64,000 nt of DNA from JBDUDK01 sp040002995 (GCA_040002995.1 JBDUDK010000081.1:1-64000), one strand, 5' to 3'; counted from the stretch's first letter, positions 43,999 to 53,123 are shown. A program made the numbers and translations. The notes: generated by a model from the sequence alone, not told the origin.

Positions 43999-44784
43999 AT
44001 GGCGAAAGTCAACGAATCGATCGTCGAACTCCGTGGCGGCATGTTCAAGACGCGTGTGCTCACGTCGGGCAAGGGCAAGCCGGTCGTGTTCTTGCACGGC
44101 GCAGGAGGCCTCTTCTGGGACCCGTTCCTCGATGCGCTCGCCACCGACCACAAGGTCATCGCTCCCGAGCATCCAGGGGCAGGCACCTCGCAAGGACTCG
44201 AGCATGTCGAGGACATCTGGGACCTCGTCCTCTACTACGCCGAACTGTTCGACGCGCTCAAGCTGCACGCGCCCACGGTGATCGGCCACTCGTTTGGCGG
44301 CATGGTCGGGGCGGAGATCGCCGCGACGAACCCCGAACGGGTCGGCAAGCTCGTGCTCATCGCGCCGATCGGCCTGTGGCGCGACGACCATCCGGTACCG
44401 GATATCTCCGGTATGCCCTTCGAGAACTTGGTCGGGCTCTTGTTCGCGGAACCCGTTAGCCCGCTCGCCTCGTTGGTGCCGGCGCCTGATCCGAACGATC
44501 CCGAGGCGTTGTTCACGGCGGCCATGACCCTCGCGAGCATCCTCCAGTTCATCTGGCCCCTGCCCGACAAAGGCCTCAAGAAGCGCCTCTACAGGGTCAA
44601 GGCCCCGACTTTGCTGGTGTGGGGGGACAAGGACCGCCTCGTTTCGCCCGCGTACGGCGAGGACTTCCAGGCCGCCATCGCCGGCTCGCGCCTCGAGGTG
44701 ATCAAAGACGCCGGGCATCTGCCCCATCTCGAGCAATTCGATCGCACACAGTCGGTGATCACCGAGTTCCTCAACGAGAAGTGA
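43999..44784 (+). CDS. Alpha/beta hydrolase
   Basis: The 261-residue hydrolase has HGAGGLFWD, the nucleophile elbow GHSFGGMVGAEIA, an Asp in WGDKDRLVSP and a His in AGHLPHLEQ. The triad is complete. It follows the LLM gene with a 9-nt gap, so both probably process the same compound. The family includes carboxylesterases and ring-opening hydrolases. Confidence 0.9.
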   Translation: MAKVNESIVELRGGMFKTRVLTSGKGKPVVFLHGAGGLFWDPFLDALATDHKVIAPEHPGAGTSQGLEHVEDIWDLVLYYAELFDALKLHAPTVIGHSFGGMVGAEIAATNPERVGKLVLIAPIGLWRDDHPVPDISGMPFENLVGLLFAEPVSPLASLVPAPDPNDPEALFTAAMTLASILQFIWPLPDKGLKKRLYRVKAPTLLVWGDKDRLVSPAYGEDFQAAIAGSRLEVIKDAGHLPHLEQFDRTQSVITEFLNEK

Positions 44785-44914
44785 GCCACCCCCGCCGAGG
44801 CGGCCGACCCTGCCGGGGCGCGCACTCCAGGACTTCGCTTCACCGCCCCGCGGCTAGTCGCAGCTAGCGTTGGGCGCTCAGCGGCTCTGGTCGGCAGACG
44901 CCCAGGAGGCGTTC

Positions 44915-45553
44915 ATGTCGACATCCTCACGGCCCGCACGGACGCCGACGGAAGCGGCGTGGCTCGTGTCGATCCAGAGCATCGTGTGGACCGCGTGCGC
45001 GAGTACGGCGGCCATCGTTCTTGGGCTGCTCGGGCACACGTTCGTGCTCGTGGCCCTCGGAGGCATCGGTCTCGTCGACGGTGTCGGCTCTTTGGCGCTC
45101 GCCTACCACTTCCACCACGCGCGCCGCCACGACGCGCTGTCTGAACGACTCGAGTTGGTGGCCCATCGCATCGTCGTCGGAGGCCTGGGTCTGGTCGGGC
45201 TTGGCGCGATCGTCGTCAGCATTGTCCGTCTGACCTCGGGAACTTCGGGCGACGCATCCATCGCCGGCACCGCACTAGCCGCCGCCTCGCTCGTGGTGCT
45301 TTACGTGTTGTCGCGGCGAAAGCGCATGATCGCCCGGCTCGTGCCGAGTGGCGCCCTGCTCAGCGACGGCCACCTTTCGGGCGTAGGCGCCGCCCAAGCC
45401 GCGATAGCGCTCGTCGGCGCCGCGACCACCCGCTGGTTCAACTGGCAGTGGGCCGACGCAGCCACCGCCTTGGCGGTCGGCTCAGCGGCCGTTGCCCTCG
45501 CGATTTCGACGCGGACAACGCCGCCTAACATCACCGCACCCGAGCGTGGGTGA
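44915..45553 (+). CDS. CDF-like integral membrane protein
   Basis: The 212-residue protein has about five to six membrane helices with LVDGVGSLALAYHFHHARRHD and SDGHLSGVGAAQAAIALVG, a pattern like the metal-site helices of cation diffusion facilitators (ADGLHSLSD; D-x(3)-D). The cytosolic C-terminal metal domain is missing, and it is shorter than the usual 290-320 residues. ATG 44915 has an AGGAGG site 5 nt upstream. It could be a domain-only CDF variant; function is uncertain. Confidence 0.6.
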   Translation: MSTSSRPARTPTEAAWLVSIQSIVWTACASTAAIVLGLLGHTFVLVALGGIGLVDGVGSLALAYHFHHARRHDALSERLELVAHRIVVGGLGLVGLGAIVVSIVRLTSGTSGDASIAGTALAAASLVVLYVLSRRKRMIARLVPSGALLSDGHLSGVGAAQAAIALVGAATTRWFNWQWADAATALAVGSAAVALAISTRTTPPNITAPERG

Positions 45554-45569
45554 CGACAGGGGGCAAACC

Positions 45570-46748
45570 ATGTCCGATCGACTTCGGTCCGGCATCTTTA
45601 TGGCGCCGTTCCATCCTGCAGGCGAGAACCCGACGCTGGCGTTGGAGCGCGATCTCGAACTGGTCCAGCATCTCGATCGTCTCGGCTGGGACGAGGCGTG
45701 GATCGGTGAGCACCATTCCGCCGGCAGCGAAATCATCGCTTCGCCCGAGATATTCATCGCAGCTGCGGCGCAACGGACCCGCCACATCAAGCTGGGCACC
45801 GGTGTCATCAGCGTCAGCTATCACAACCCTCTTTGGGTGGCCGAGCGGGCCGTGATGCTCGATCACCTCACGCGCGGGCGCTTCATGCTCGGCCTCGGCC
45901 CCGGCTCGCTTCCCACCGACGCGGCCATGATCGGTCTCGATCAGAGCCAGACGCGTGACCTGCTCGCCGAGGGTGTCGACATCATCATGCGCCTGCTGCG
46001 CAGCGACGAGCCGGTGACGTTCAAGAACGATCGGTGGGACCTACGTGACGCTCGCCTTCACCTCCGTCCGTACTCCAACCCGCTGTTCGACGTGTCGGTA
46101 GCGGCGGTCGCGTCACCGATCGGACCGCAACTCGCCGGTAAGCACGGCATCGGACTCCTGTCGATCGGCGCCACGCAGGCGGTGGGCTTCGATGTTTTGG
46201 CTCTTCACTGGGATGTGATGGAAGAGCGAGCCGCGAAGTTCGGAACGTCTGTCGACCGCGATCAATGGCGGCTCGTCGGTCTGATGCACATCGCCGAGAC
46301 TCGCGAACAGGCCTATCGCGACGTCGAGTTCGGCATCGAGCAATGGTTCCATTACTTTCAGGCGGTAGCCGCGTTCCCGCAGATGGCCGTCGGTGGTGGG
46401 AACATCCGCGAGATGATCGATTTCGTGAACGACTCCGGCCTCGGCTCTGTCGGTACGGTCGACGACGCCGTGGCTCAGATCGAACGGCTGATCAAACAAT
46501 CGAACGGCGGCTTCGGTTGCTACATGCTCCTCGCGCACGAATGGGCCAACCCGGTCGCGACCCATCGCAGCTATGAGCTCATCAGCCAGCACGTCCTGCC
46601 GCAGTTCCAGGGCCAGGCCTGGAGCACGTTGCAGGCCAAGAGCCGGGCGGAGGCGGCGCGGCCCGAACTGGCCGCCCAGCACCTCAAGGCCGTCGAGGAT
46701 GTAACGGCCAAGTACCAAGCCGAGATCGGGGCGCTCGGCCCCACCTGA
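45570..46748 (+). CDS. LLM class monooxygenase
   Basis: The 392-residue protein has GIFMAPFHPAGENP, HLDRLGWDEAWIGEHHS, LGTGVISVSYHNPLWVAERAVMLDHLTRGRF-type strands and a C-terminal alpha extension, a pattern of flavin-dependent luciferase-like enzymes. ATG 45570 follows an AGGGGG site. The cofactor (FMN or F420) is not decided by sequence; the GEHHS signature favours the FMN-dependent long-chain/alkanal type. Confidence 0.9.
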   Translation: MSDRLRSGIFMAPFHPAGENPTLALERDLELVQHLDRLGWDEAWIGEHHSAGSEIIASPEIFIAAAAQRTRHIKLGTGVISVSYHNPLWVAERAVMLDHLTRGRFMLGLGPGSLPTDAAMIGLDQSQTRDLLAEGVDIIMRLLRSDEPVTFKNDRWDLRDARLHLRPYSNPLFDVSVAAVASPIGPQLAGKHGIGLLSIGATQAVGFDVLALHWDVMEERAAKFGTSVDRDQWRLVGLMHIAETREQAYRDVEFGIEQWFHYFQAVAAFPQMAVGGGNIREMIDFVNDSGLGSVGTVDDAVAQIERLIKQSNGGFGCYMLLAHEWANPVATHRSYELISQHVLPQFQGQAWSTLQAKSRAEAARPELAAQHLKAVEDVTAKYQAEIGALGPT

Positions 46749-46805
46749 CCGCCGGGCCTCCCGGAGGACCTAGCGTTGACACATACCTCACGAAAGGGCT
46801 CATCC

Positions 46806-47396
46806 ATGTTCATTCAGGTCATGCAAGGGCGCATTGCCGATGCCGAACATCTCAGGCGCCAGGTCGATCGATGGAGGTCGGAACTCAAGCCAGGCGCGCG
46901 CGGCTATCTCGGCGCGACCTCGGGAGTTACGAGTGACGGACGCGCTATAACGCTTGTGCGCTTCGAATCAGAGGACGCCGCTCGCGCGAACGCGGCGCGG
47001 CCAGAGCAGGGCGCGTGGTGGGCCGAGACCGCCAAGGCCTTCGACGGCGACGTGACGTTCCACGACTGCAAGGAAACCGACAGCGCGCTCGGCGGCGGGT
47101 CGAACGATGCCGGCTTCGTCCAGGTGCTGCAGGGACGCGCGAAGAACGAGAAGGACATGCGCAAGCTCCTGCCCACCGTCGAGAAACAACTCCAGGAGGC
47201 CCGCCCCGACATCCTCGGCATCACCATCGGCTGGCACGGAGACGGTCGCTTTACCCAAGCCGTCTACTTCACGTCGGAGAAGGCGGCCCGCGACGGCGAG
47301 TCCGCTAAGGGCAACGAGGAGCTCCGTGAGGAGTTCATGTCCAACATCGACGGCCAGCCCGTGTTCTTCGATCTCACAGCGCCCGATCTCGACTGA
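46806..47396 (+). CDS. Duplicated antibiotic-biosynthesis-monooxygenase-like (ABM) domain protein
   Basis: The 196-residue protein repeats the same ferredoxin-like module twice: MFIQVMQGRIADAEHLRRQVDRW near residue 1 and FVQVLQGRAKNEKDMRKLLPTVE near residue 108, each followed by a helix-strand pair. This is like two fused ABM domains. It has no cofactor motif. It follows the LLM gene after 57 nt and may share its pathway. Confidence 0.65.
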   Translation: MFIQVMQGRIADAEHLRRQVDRWRSELKPGARGYLGATSGVTSDGRAITLVRFESEDAARANAARPEQGAWWAETAKAFDGDVTFHDCKETDSALGGGSNDAGFVQVLQGRAKNEKDMRKLLPTVEKQLQEARPDILGITIGWHGDGRFTQAVYFTSEKAARDGESAKGNEELREEFMSNIDGQPVFFDLTAPDLD

Positions 47397-47399
47397 CCG

Positions 47400-47909
47400 T
47401 CACTCGCCGGTAGCACCGTCGATCAGCTCGCGCACGATGTCGAGGTGCCCGAGGTGGCGTGCGGATTCTTGGACGACGTCCACCAACAAGCGCCCGACCC
47501 GATTGGGCTCGCCATAGGCCACAATCCGCGCCTCTACATCTACGGCTGACAGCGTCGTTCGGCTGCGTTCCCACTCGTCGTCGAACCCAGCCACGACGCT
47601 GTCGATCGTCTCGTCGGCACCAATCCGAAACTCGTACTCGTGCTCGTCGGCGCGCCACAACGACGGAATGTCGCAGCCGCCGATGTGGATCTGGATGTGC
47701 TGGCGTTGCACGGCGGTGAGGTGCTTGATCAGGCCGAGCGGGCTCATCATCGGCGATGTCGCGAGTGGCGTGGCGCGTGCCTGCTGTTCCGTCAGGCCCG
47801 CGAGCTTGTTGATGCTGGTGACGCGGACGAAGTCGAGAAACGCGATGGCGGACTCGGCCAAGGTCGCATCGCGGTCGGGCCATTCACGTGATCTCGGAAG
47901 CGGCTCCAT
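47400..47909 (-). CDS. DinB/DUF664 family protein
   Basis: The 169-residue four-helix bundle has GLIKHLTAVQRQHIQIH and ESARHLGHLDIVREL, the three-His metal site of DUF664/DinB proteins. Members are thought to bind a divalent metal and act as thiol-dependent transferases or damage-linked proteins; the role here is unknown. ATG 47909 is divergent from the GNAT gene with 21 nt between. It ends 3 nt beyond the convergent ABM gene. Confidence 0.85.
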   Translation of the reverse strand: MEPLPRSREWPDRDATLAESAIAFLDFVRVTSINKLAGLTEQQARATPLATSPMMSPLGLIKHLTAVQRQHIQIHIGGCDIPSLWRADEHEYEFRIGADETIDSVVAGFDDEWERSRTTLSAVDVEARIVAYGEPNRVGRLLVDVVQESARHLGHLDIVRELIDGATGE

Positions 47910-47930
47910 CGCGGTGCACCGTATTCTCCG

Positions 47931-48521
47931 GTGATCCGCACGACGACGAGTTCCGATGCGAGCGCGATTCGCGGGGTGCTCGCCGAGGCGTTCGTGTCCG
48001 ATCCGATGCTGCGCTGGATTTTTCCGGACGACGAAACCCGCCTCGATGCCACTGCCGCGTGGCTTGGGCTGTTCGCCGAGCGCTATGCCCGCGACGGCCG
48101 TGTCGACGCCATCGCCGACGACGACCTCGCCGCAGTTGCTCTTTGGCGCCTGCCCGATGCGGGCACCCCGCCGCCTTCGCTTCCCTCCATCTCTGGTCTT
48201 CTGGCTGCGCTCATCGGGAAGGGTCGTGCGGACACGATTTGGAAGAGCCTCAGGGCGATCGCCACCGTCACGCCCACCGGTCGATTTGCCTACCTGCATT
48301 TGCTGGCCGTTCGGCCGACGCGACAACGCCAAGGTCTCGGACGATCAGTCATCGAGCCGGGCCTAGCGTTCGCTGACGAGACTGGCCTCGGTGTCCATCT
48401 GGAGACCACGAATCCCGAGAACCTCGGCTTTTATCAATCATTGGGATTCGCCGTGTCGAACCAGCTCGTTTTCGGCGCCGGCGGTCCTCCACTCTGGGCG
48501 ATGTGGCGCGACCCGCGTTAG
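47931..48521 (+). CDS. GNAT family N-acetyltransferase
   Basis: The 196-residue protein has the acetyl-CoA binding motif LLAVRPTRQRQGLGRSVIEP and a C-terminal FYQSLGFAV strand-loop typical of GNATs. The start is GTG 47931. It is convergent with the Eis-like gene (shared TTAG). The acceptor substrate is unknown. Confidence 0.88.
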   Translation: MIRTTTSSDASAIRGVLAEAFVSDPMLRWIFPDDETRLDATAAWLGLFAERYARDGRVDAIADDDLAAVALWRLPDAGTPPPSLPSISGLLAALIGKGRADTIWKSLRAIATVTPTGRFAYLHLLAVRPTRQRQGLGRSVIEPGLAFADETGLGVHLETTNPENLGFYQSLGFAVSNQLVFGAGGPPLWAMWRDPR

Positions 48522-49810
48522 CCCATCTCCCATGAGTACAACTTGAGGCGCGGGAAGAGCGCGTCGACGACCGCGCCCCCGGCGTCGGTGTTGATGTGAC
48601 AGTCCGCGACGGTGCGTTCAAGCTCGACGAGACCGCGGTTGCCGAGAATCAGTTGGACGAAGGCATCGGGCGGGAGGCTGACGTCGGAGTCGTGCACCGA
48701 CGTCGCGCCCCGCTCAATAGAGGTCAATCGTCCGTCGTTGAACGTGAGGCGAAGCGACTCGGTGTAGAGGTCGACACTGGCCTCACCGGACAAACCCTCG
48801 ACGGCGGACGCGGCGATACGTGCGTCGAGCACCGCGCTCACGGCGCGCAAAAGGGCGACAACATCGGGAACCCGCACGTAAAAGCCATACGGCCCGCCAG
48901 GGCCACGGCCGAGGCGGGTGCTCGCCGCTCGCAACGCCGGATGGCCTTCAGGGAGTGCGAAGCGGACCCCTCGGTCGCCTGGCTCGCGTCCGACCCATTC
49001 GCGCAGGTGCGTGAGCATCGCCGCAGTGGGTTCCAGCCAGCTGCGCCCCGGGAGCAACTCGGCGGCCCGGACGGAGAGCAGCCCACCGCCCGACGTCTTG
49101 TGGTCGTGGACGAGGTAGCCGATCGCGGTCGCTTCATGCTCGACGATGTTCACGACATGTGAGGGGAGTGCCCCCGGCCGGCGGCGGAGCTCGAGCTCCC
49201 ATCCGCCGGGGCCACGGAGTCCACTCAAGATCGGAGCGTTGAGCGCCGCGGCTTCGACGCCGGCGAGGAACGCGACGTCGTCGAGGGTCGCTGGGCGCAC
49301 CGTGGAGCCCGAAACGGGCGTGTCGGAGCCAGTCAGCATCCACACCGGCTGGGGGGGCAGGTCGAGCCCGTACGAGTAGCCGAACTGGCGGTAGTACCAG
49401 GGGATCCCGCCGATGTACTGCCAGAGGTGGCCGCTCGCCGCGCTGCGATCGTGAATCACATCGAACTGGGCCCGCACCAGCCCGCGGCGTCGGTAATCCG
49501 GGTGCGTCCCGATCAGCTCGGGCTGACCGACGGTTATCGGGATGCCGGCGTACGACCAGATCTGCGCGATGAGAAACAGCGCCGACACGATCCTGCCCGT
49601 GGCCGTGTCCTCCACCACGGTGACGTCGTCGACTCGAAAAGTCGGGTGGGGCAGATCAAACAGGTCTCGGGTCCAGTCGGCGATGAGGGTGCCCGGCGCG
49701 TCGTCGTCGCCCAGTACAGCCGCGTTGAACTCGACCAGCTCATCGGCGTCGGCCCGCGAGGCGAAGCGCAAGACCAGGCCGTCACTCAGGTCGCGCCGCA
49801 TGTGGACCAT
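48518..49810 (-). CDS. Eis-like GNAT acetyltransferase
   Basis: The 430-residue protein has a double GNAT region with THPDYRRRGLVRAQFDV (acetyl-CoA loop) and a C-terminal domain resembling the sterol-carrier-like fold of mycobacterial Eis (end LFPRLKLYSWEMG). Eis-type enzymes acetylate multiple amines and can inactivate aminoglycosides in some species; whether this one does cannot be said. ATG 49810 or 49801 is the start. Confidence 0.82.
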   Translation of the reverse strand: MVHMRRDLSDGLVLRFASRADADELVEFNAAVLGDDDAPGTLIADWTRDLFDLPHPTFRVDDVTVVEDTATGRIVSALFLIAQIWSYAGIPITVGQPELIGTHPDYRRRGLVRAQFDVIHDRSAASGHLWQYIGGIPWYYRQFGYSYGLDLPPQPVWMLTGSDTPVSGSTVRPATLDDVAFLAGVEAAALNAPILSGLRGPGGWELELRRRPGALPSHVVNIVEHEATAIGYLVHDHKTSGGGLLSVRAAELLPGRSWLEPTAAMLTHLREWVGREPGDRGVRFALPEGHPALRAASTRLGRGPGGPYGFYVRVPDVVALLRAVSAVLDARIAASAVEGLSGEASVDLYTESLRLTFNDGRLTSIERGATSVHDSDVSLPPDAFVQLILGNRGLVELERTVADCHINTDAGGAVVDALFPRLKLYSWEMG

Positions 49811-49902
49811 CTTCGCCTCCGCGCGCCCGATCGCGCTCCTCCAAACGGGGTGGGGTCGAGCCGTCGTTAGGATCGCCAGGGACCGACCTTGGGGAGGACG
49901 AG

Positions 49903-50988
49903 ATGAGCAAAGTCTTGATCGCCGGTGCGAGCGGGCTCGTTGGTGCCGCGGCAGTCGACAAGTTTCTCGACGACGGCTACGACGTCATCGCCGTCTCGAG
50001 ACGGAAACCCGAGGTCGAGAGCGATCGCCCGTTCGAGCACATGCCCGTCGATCTACGCGACACGGAAGCCAGCAAGAAGGCATTCAGCAAGCTGCCCGAC
50101 GTCACCCATGTCGTCTACACGGCGGTCTACGAAAAGCCGGGCCTGATCCCGGGCTGGCAGGAGCGCGATCAGATGGACACGAATCTGACGATGCTGCGCA
50201 ACTTGATGGACCCGCTGACGAAGTCGGCGAAGGGACTGAAGCACGTGAGCCTGCTCCAGGGCACCAAGGCGTACGGAGTGCACGTGCACCCCATGCCCGT
50301 CCCCGCACGAGAGCGGTTCCCGCGCGATCAGCACGAGAATTTCTATTGGCTCCAAGAGGACTACATCCGCGACAAGTCCGCCAAGGACGGTTGGACGTTC
50401 AGCATCTGGCGCCCGCAGTTGATCGTTGGTCCCAACTACGGCGTCGTGATGAATCTGCCTCCCATCATCGGCGCGTACGCCGCGATCCTCAAAGAGGAAG
50501 GGGAGCCGTTCGGCTTCCCAGGGGGCTGTCCATGGGCGTGGGAGGCGGTCGACACCCGCCTCGTCGCCAACGCCCTCGCGTGGGGCGCTACCGCTCCTCA
50601 GGCGGCCGGCGAGACGTACAACCTCACGAACGGCGAAGTCTTCGAGTGGCGCAGTATCTGGCCGGCGATGGCCAAGACGCTCGGGGTCGAAGTGGGCCCC
50701 GACAAGCCGGTGCGTCTGGCCGAGTTCCTCTTGGACAACGCCCACGTGTGGGACGGCATCGTGAAGAAGCACGACCTCAGGCCCATCCCGATGTCGGAGC
50801 TGGTCGGGGAGTCGCACCACTACGCCGATTTCTGCTTTCTGTACGGAGCCACTGAGGCACCGATGGCGTTCGTTAGCACCGTCAAGATCAAACAAGCGGG
50901 CTTCACCGAGACCTACGACACCGAAGAGTCGTTCTGCTACTGGCTGCAAAAGCTCATCGACCGCAAGGTGCTGCCGCCGGCGAACTAG
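49903..50988 (+). CDS. PRISE-like short-chain dehydrogenase/reductase
   Basis: The 361-residue extended SDR has the nucleotide motif GASGLVGAAA near residue 8 and, instead of YxxxK, the ENFYWLQEDYI motif (NFYYxxED pattern) of the PRISE group, which includes progesterone 5-beta-reductase and iridoid synthase, with a Lys in LLQGTKAYG. These reduce activated C=C bonds with NADPH. Bacterial members exist; the substrate here is unknown. An SD-like GGGGAGG sits before ATG 49903. It converges on the dehydrogenase gene with a 4-nt overlap. Confidence 0.88.
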   Translation: MSKVLIAGASGLVGAAAVDKFLDDGYDVIAVSRRKPEVESDRPFEHMPVDLRDTEASKKAFSKLPDVTHVVYTAVYEKPGLIPGWQERDQMDTNLTMLRNLMDPLTKSAKGLKHVSLLQGTKAYGVHVHPMPVPARERFPRDQHENFYWLQEDYIRDKSAKDGWTFSIWRPQLIVGPNYGVVMNLPPIIGAYAAILKEEGEPFGFPGGCPWAWEAVDTRLVANALAWGATAPQAAGETYNLTNGEVFEWRSIWPAMAKTLGVEVGPDKPVRLAEFLLDNAHVWDGIVKKHDLRPIPMSELVGESHHYADFCFLYGATEAPMAFVSTVKIKQAGFTETYDTEESFCYWLQKLIDRKVLPPAN

Positions 50989-51851
50989 CCCGTCCCGCTC
51001 ACGAACTGCCAGATGCGCGTGAAGTCGCTTCCGGGCATCGCCGCGTCGACCTGCGTCCAGAGCTCGGCGACGGCCCGCGCGACGTAGGCGGGCGTGCCCA
51101 CGCGCTCCGTCGAGTCGATGTAGAGGCGGGCGTCCTTGGCCATCAGCTGCGTGCGAAAGCCCGCGTCGTACGTGCCCGTCACGATCCGGTTCGGAAACTT
51201 GTCGACGGTGGCTGAGTTTCGGCCCGTGGACACGTTCAGCACATCCAACATCACGCCCATCTCGAGCCCGTGAGCGTGACCGAACGCGAGAGCCTCCGAC
51301 GTCGCCGCGAGCGCGGTGGCCGACAGCATGTTGTTCAGCAGCTTCATGACTTGTCCCTGCCCGGCCCGGCTGCCGACTTGGAAGACGTTGCCGGCGAAGG
51401 CCTCGAGCGCGTTTCGGTGGGCCTCGAACACTTCGTCGGGGCCGGCGAACATGAGCGAGATGGTCGCGGCCTGAGCTCCCGCGACCCCACCCGATACCGG
51501 CCCGTCGACATAGATCACGCCTACGGCGGCGAGTCGTGTCGCGGCGGTCACCGCAACGGTTGGCCCGACCGTCGACAGGTCGATCACTGTCGCTACTTGC
51601 CGGGGCGCGGCGGTGACGATTTCGTCGACGACCTCGAGCACCGCGGCGCCGTCGGGCAGGCTGAGCAGGACGGTGTCGGCCGCTGCCCACACGTCGGCGG
51701 CTCCCGCCGCGGATCGCACCCCGGGCGGGAGTCGCTCGGCGGTGCCCGCGGCGTCGAAGCCGACGACGTCGAAGCCGGCCCGCGCCAGATTGGTGGCCAT
51801 GGGGTGGCCCATGTTGCCCAGCCCGATGAACCCGAACGTTCGCTCGCTCAC
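50985..51851 (-). CDS. 3-hydroxyisobutyrate dehydrogenase-like protein
   Basis: The 288-residue beta-hydroxyacid dehydrogenase has GFIGLGNMGHPMATNL (NAD motif), DGPVSGGVAGA and the active-site Lys in KLLNNMLSATA. GTG 51851 overlaps the CMD gene stop by 4 nt. Members oxidise 3-hydroxyisobutyrate, tartronate semialdehyde or related acids; the exact substrate is not shown. Confidence 0.9.
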   Translation of the reverse strand: MSERTFGFIGLGNMGHPMATNLARAGFDVVGFDAAGTAERLPPGVRSAAGAADVWAAADTVLLSLPDGAAVLEVVDEIVTAAPRQVATVIDLSTVGPTVAVTAATRLAAVGVIYVDGPVSGGVAGAQAATISLMFAGPDEVFEAHRNALEAFAGNVFQVGSRAGQGQVMKLLNNMLSATALAATSEALAFGHAHGLEMGVMLDVLNVSTGRNSATVDKFPNRIVTGTYDAGFRTQLMAKDARLYIDSTERVGTPAYVARAVAELWTQVDAAMPGSDFTRIWQFVSGTG

Positions 51852-52243
51852 GGCGCGGGCGCGGGCTTTATGTCCTCGGCGTCGAGCACTTCTCGAGCGA
51901 GCCGGAACGCCTCTACCCCAGCGGGTATACCCGCGTACACGGCGATCTGGATCAGCGTGTCGCGCAACTCCTCGAGCGTGCACCCGTTGCGCAGCGCCCC
52001 GCGGAAGTGCGACTTGAACTCATGCGGCCGGTTGAGCGCGGCCAGCATGCACAGGTTGTTCAGGCTGCGCTGGCGGTCTGTGAGCGCGGAGCGACCCCAG
52101 ACCTCACCCCAGCAGTATTCGGTGACGAGTTTCTGGAACTCGATGTTGAAACTGTCGGCGCTCGCGAACGCGCGGCTCACGTACTCCTCGCCCATGACGC
52201 GTGTGCGGGCTTCGAGCCCGACCTCGAAAAGCTCAGCGTCCAA
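51848..52243 (-). CDS. Carboxymuconolactone decarboxylase (CMD) family protein
   Basis: The 131-residue protein has the helical CMD fold: EYCWGEVWGRSALTDRQR and HFRGALRNGCTLEELRDTLIQ with the Cys/His pattern. The TTG start at 52243 has GAGGAGG upstream with 5-nt spacing. It could be 4-CMD of the protocatechuate pathway or an AhpD-like peroxidase; without pca genes nearby the second is possible. It is coupled to the dehydrogenase gene. Confidence 0.82.
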   Translation of the reverse strand: MDAELFEVGLEARTRVMGEEYVSRAFASADSFNIEFQKLVTEYCWGEVWGRSALTDRQRSLNNLCMLAALNRPHEFKSHFRGALRNGCTLEELRDTLIQIAVYAGIPAGVEAFRLAREVLDAEDIKPAPAP

Positions 52244-52318
52244 GACATCCTCCTCGTGTCGGCCACTCCGGCGCGCTCGGTAATCTACGGCGCCGCTCGA
52301 CTGAGCTGGAGAGGCGAC

Positions 52319-53113
52319 ATGACCGATCGCGACACCTACCGTGTGTTCGCCGTGAAGTACGCGGAGCGCGACGCGCGGCGAGCAGAGCACTTCCTCGGTG
52401 GCGATCCTCACGACGCGCCCATGCCGATGGACTATTTCGTTTGGGCTGTCGTGGGCGCCGAGCGCACATGGGTGGTCGACACCGGTTTCGGCCCGAGCGA
52501 TGCGGCGGCGCGCGGTCGCCGGCTGGTGCGCTCGAGCGCTGAGGCCCTGGCGACGATCGGCGTCGACGCGGCCACGGCATCCGACGTCGTCCTGACGCAC
52601 CTTCACTACGACCATGTCGGTGGCTTCGACCAATTCCCTGCGGCCCGCTTCCACCTCCAAGACCGCGAAATGGCGTATGCCACGGGCCGGCAGATGACTC
52701 GACCCGCGCTGAATCATGCGTTCACCGCTGAGCATGTCGCCAACCTGGTGGTCGCGGTGCATCAGCGCCGGGTCGTGTTCCACGACGGCGATCACGAGCT
52801 CGCGCCGGGTTTGTCGGTGCACCTCATCGGAGGTCACACCGGCGGTCTCCAGGTGGTGAGAGTCCGCACCGCGCGCGGTTGGCTCGTGCTCGCCTCCGAC
52901 GCCACGCACTACTACGAGAACATCGAGACCGGTCGGCCCTTCCCGATCGTGCTCGATGTCGGCGCCATGCTCGACGGCTACGACACCCTCCGCCGGCTGG
53001 CCGACTCGCCCCGCGCGATCGTGCCCGGACACGATCCGCTCGTCTTGGAACGCTTTCCAGCCGCCCGGCCTGGCCTCGAGGGCATCGCCGTCAGCCTCGA
53101 CATCGAGGTGTGA
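52319..53113 (+). CDS. MBL-fold N-acyl homoserine lactonase-like hydrolase
   Basis: The 264-residue metallo-beta-lactamase fold protein has HLHYDHVGGFD (HxHxDH), a His in GGHTGG, an Asp in ASDATHYYE and a His in VPGHDPL, the complete di-zinc set. The layout fits AttM/AhlB-type lactonases. ATG 52319 follows a GGAGAGG site. It may quench signals or open lactones in the catabolic pathway encoded around it; this is an inference. Confidence 0.88.
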   Translation: MTDRDTYRVFAVKYAERDARRAEHFLGGDPHDAPMPMDYFVWAVVGAERTWVVDTGFGPSDAAARGRRLVRSSAEALATIGVDAATASDVVLTHLHYDHVGGFDQFPAARFHLQDREMAYATGRQMTRPALNHAFTAEHVANLVVAVHQRRVVFHDGDHELAPGLSVHLIGGHTGGLQVVRVRTARGWLVLASDATHYYENIETGRPFPIVLDVGAMLDGYDTLRRLADSPRAIVPGHDPLVLERFPAARPGLEGIAVSLDIEV

Positions 53114-53123
53114 CGCGGCCCCA

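Noticed and set aside
46752..46764. CCGGG-CCT-CCCGG hairpin after the LLM gene as terminator
   Set aside because: Only 5 bp with a 3-nt loop and no T tract; expected often by chance in DNA of this composition.
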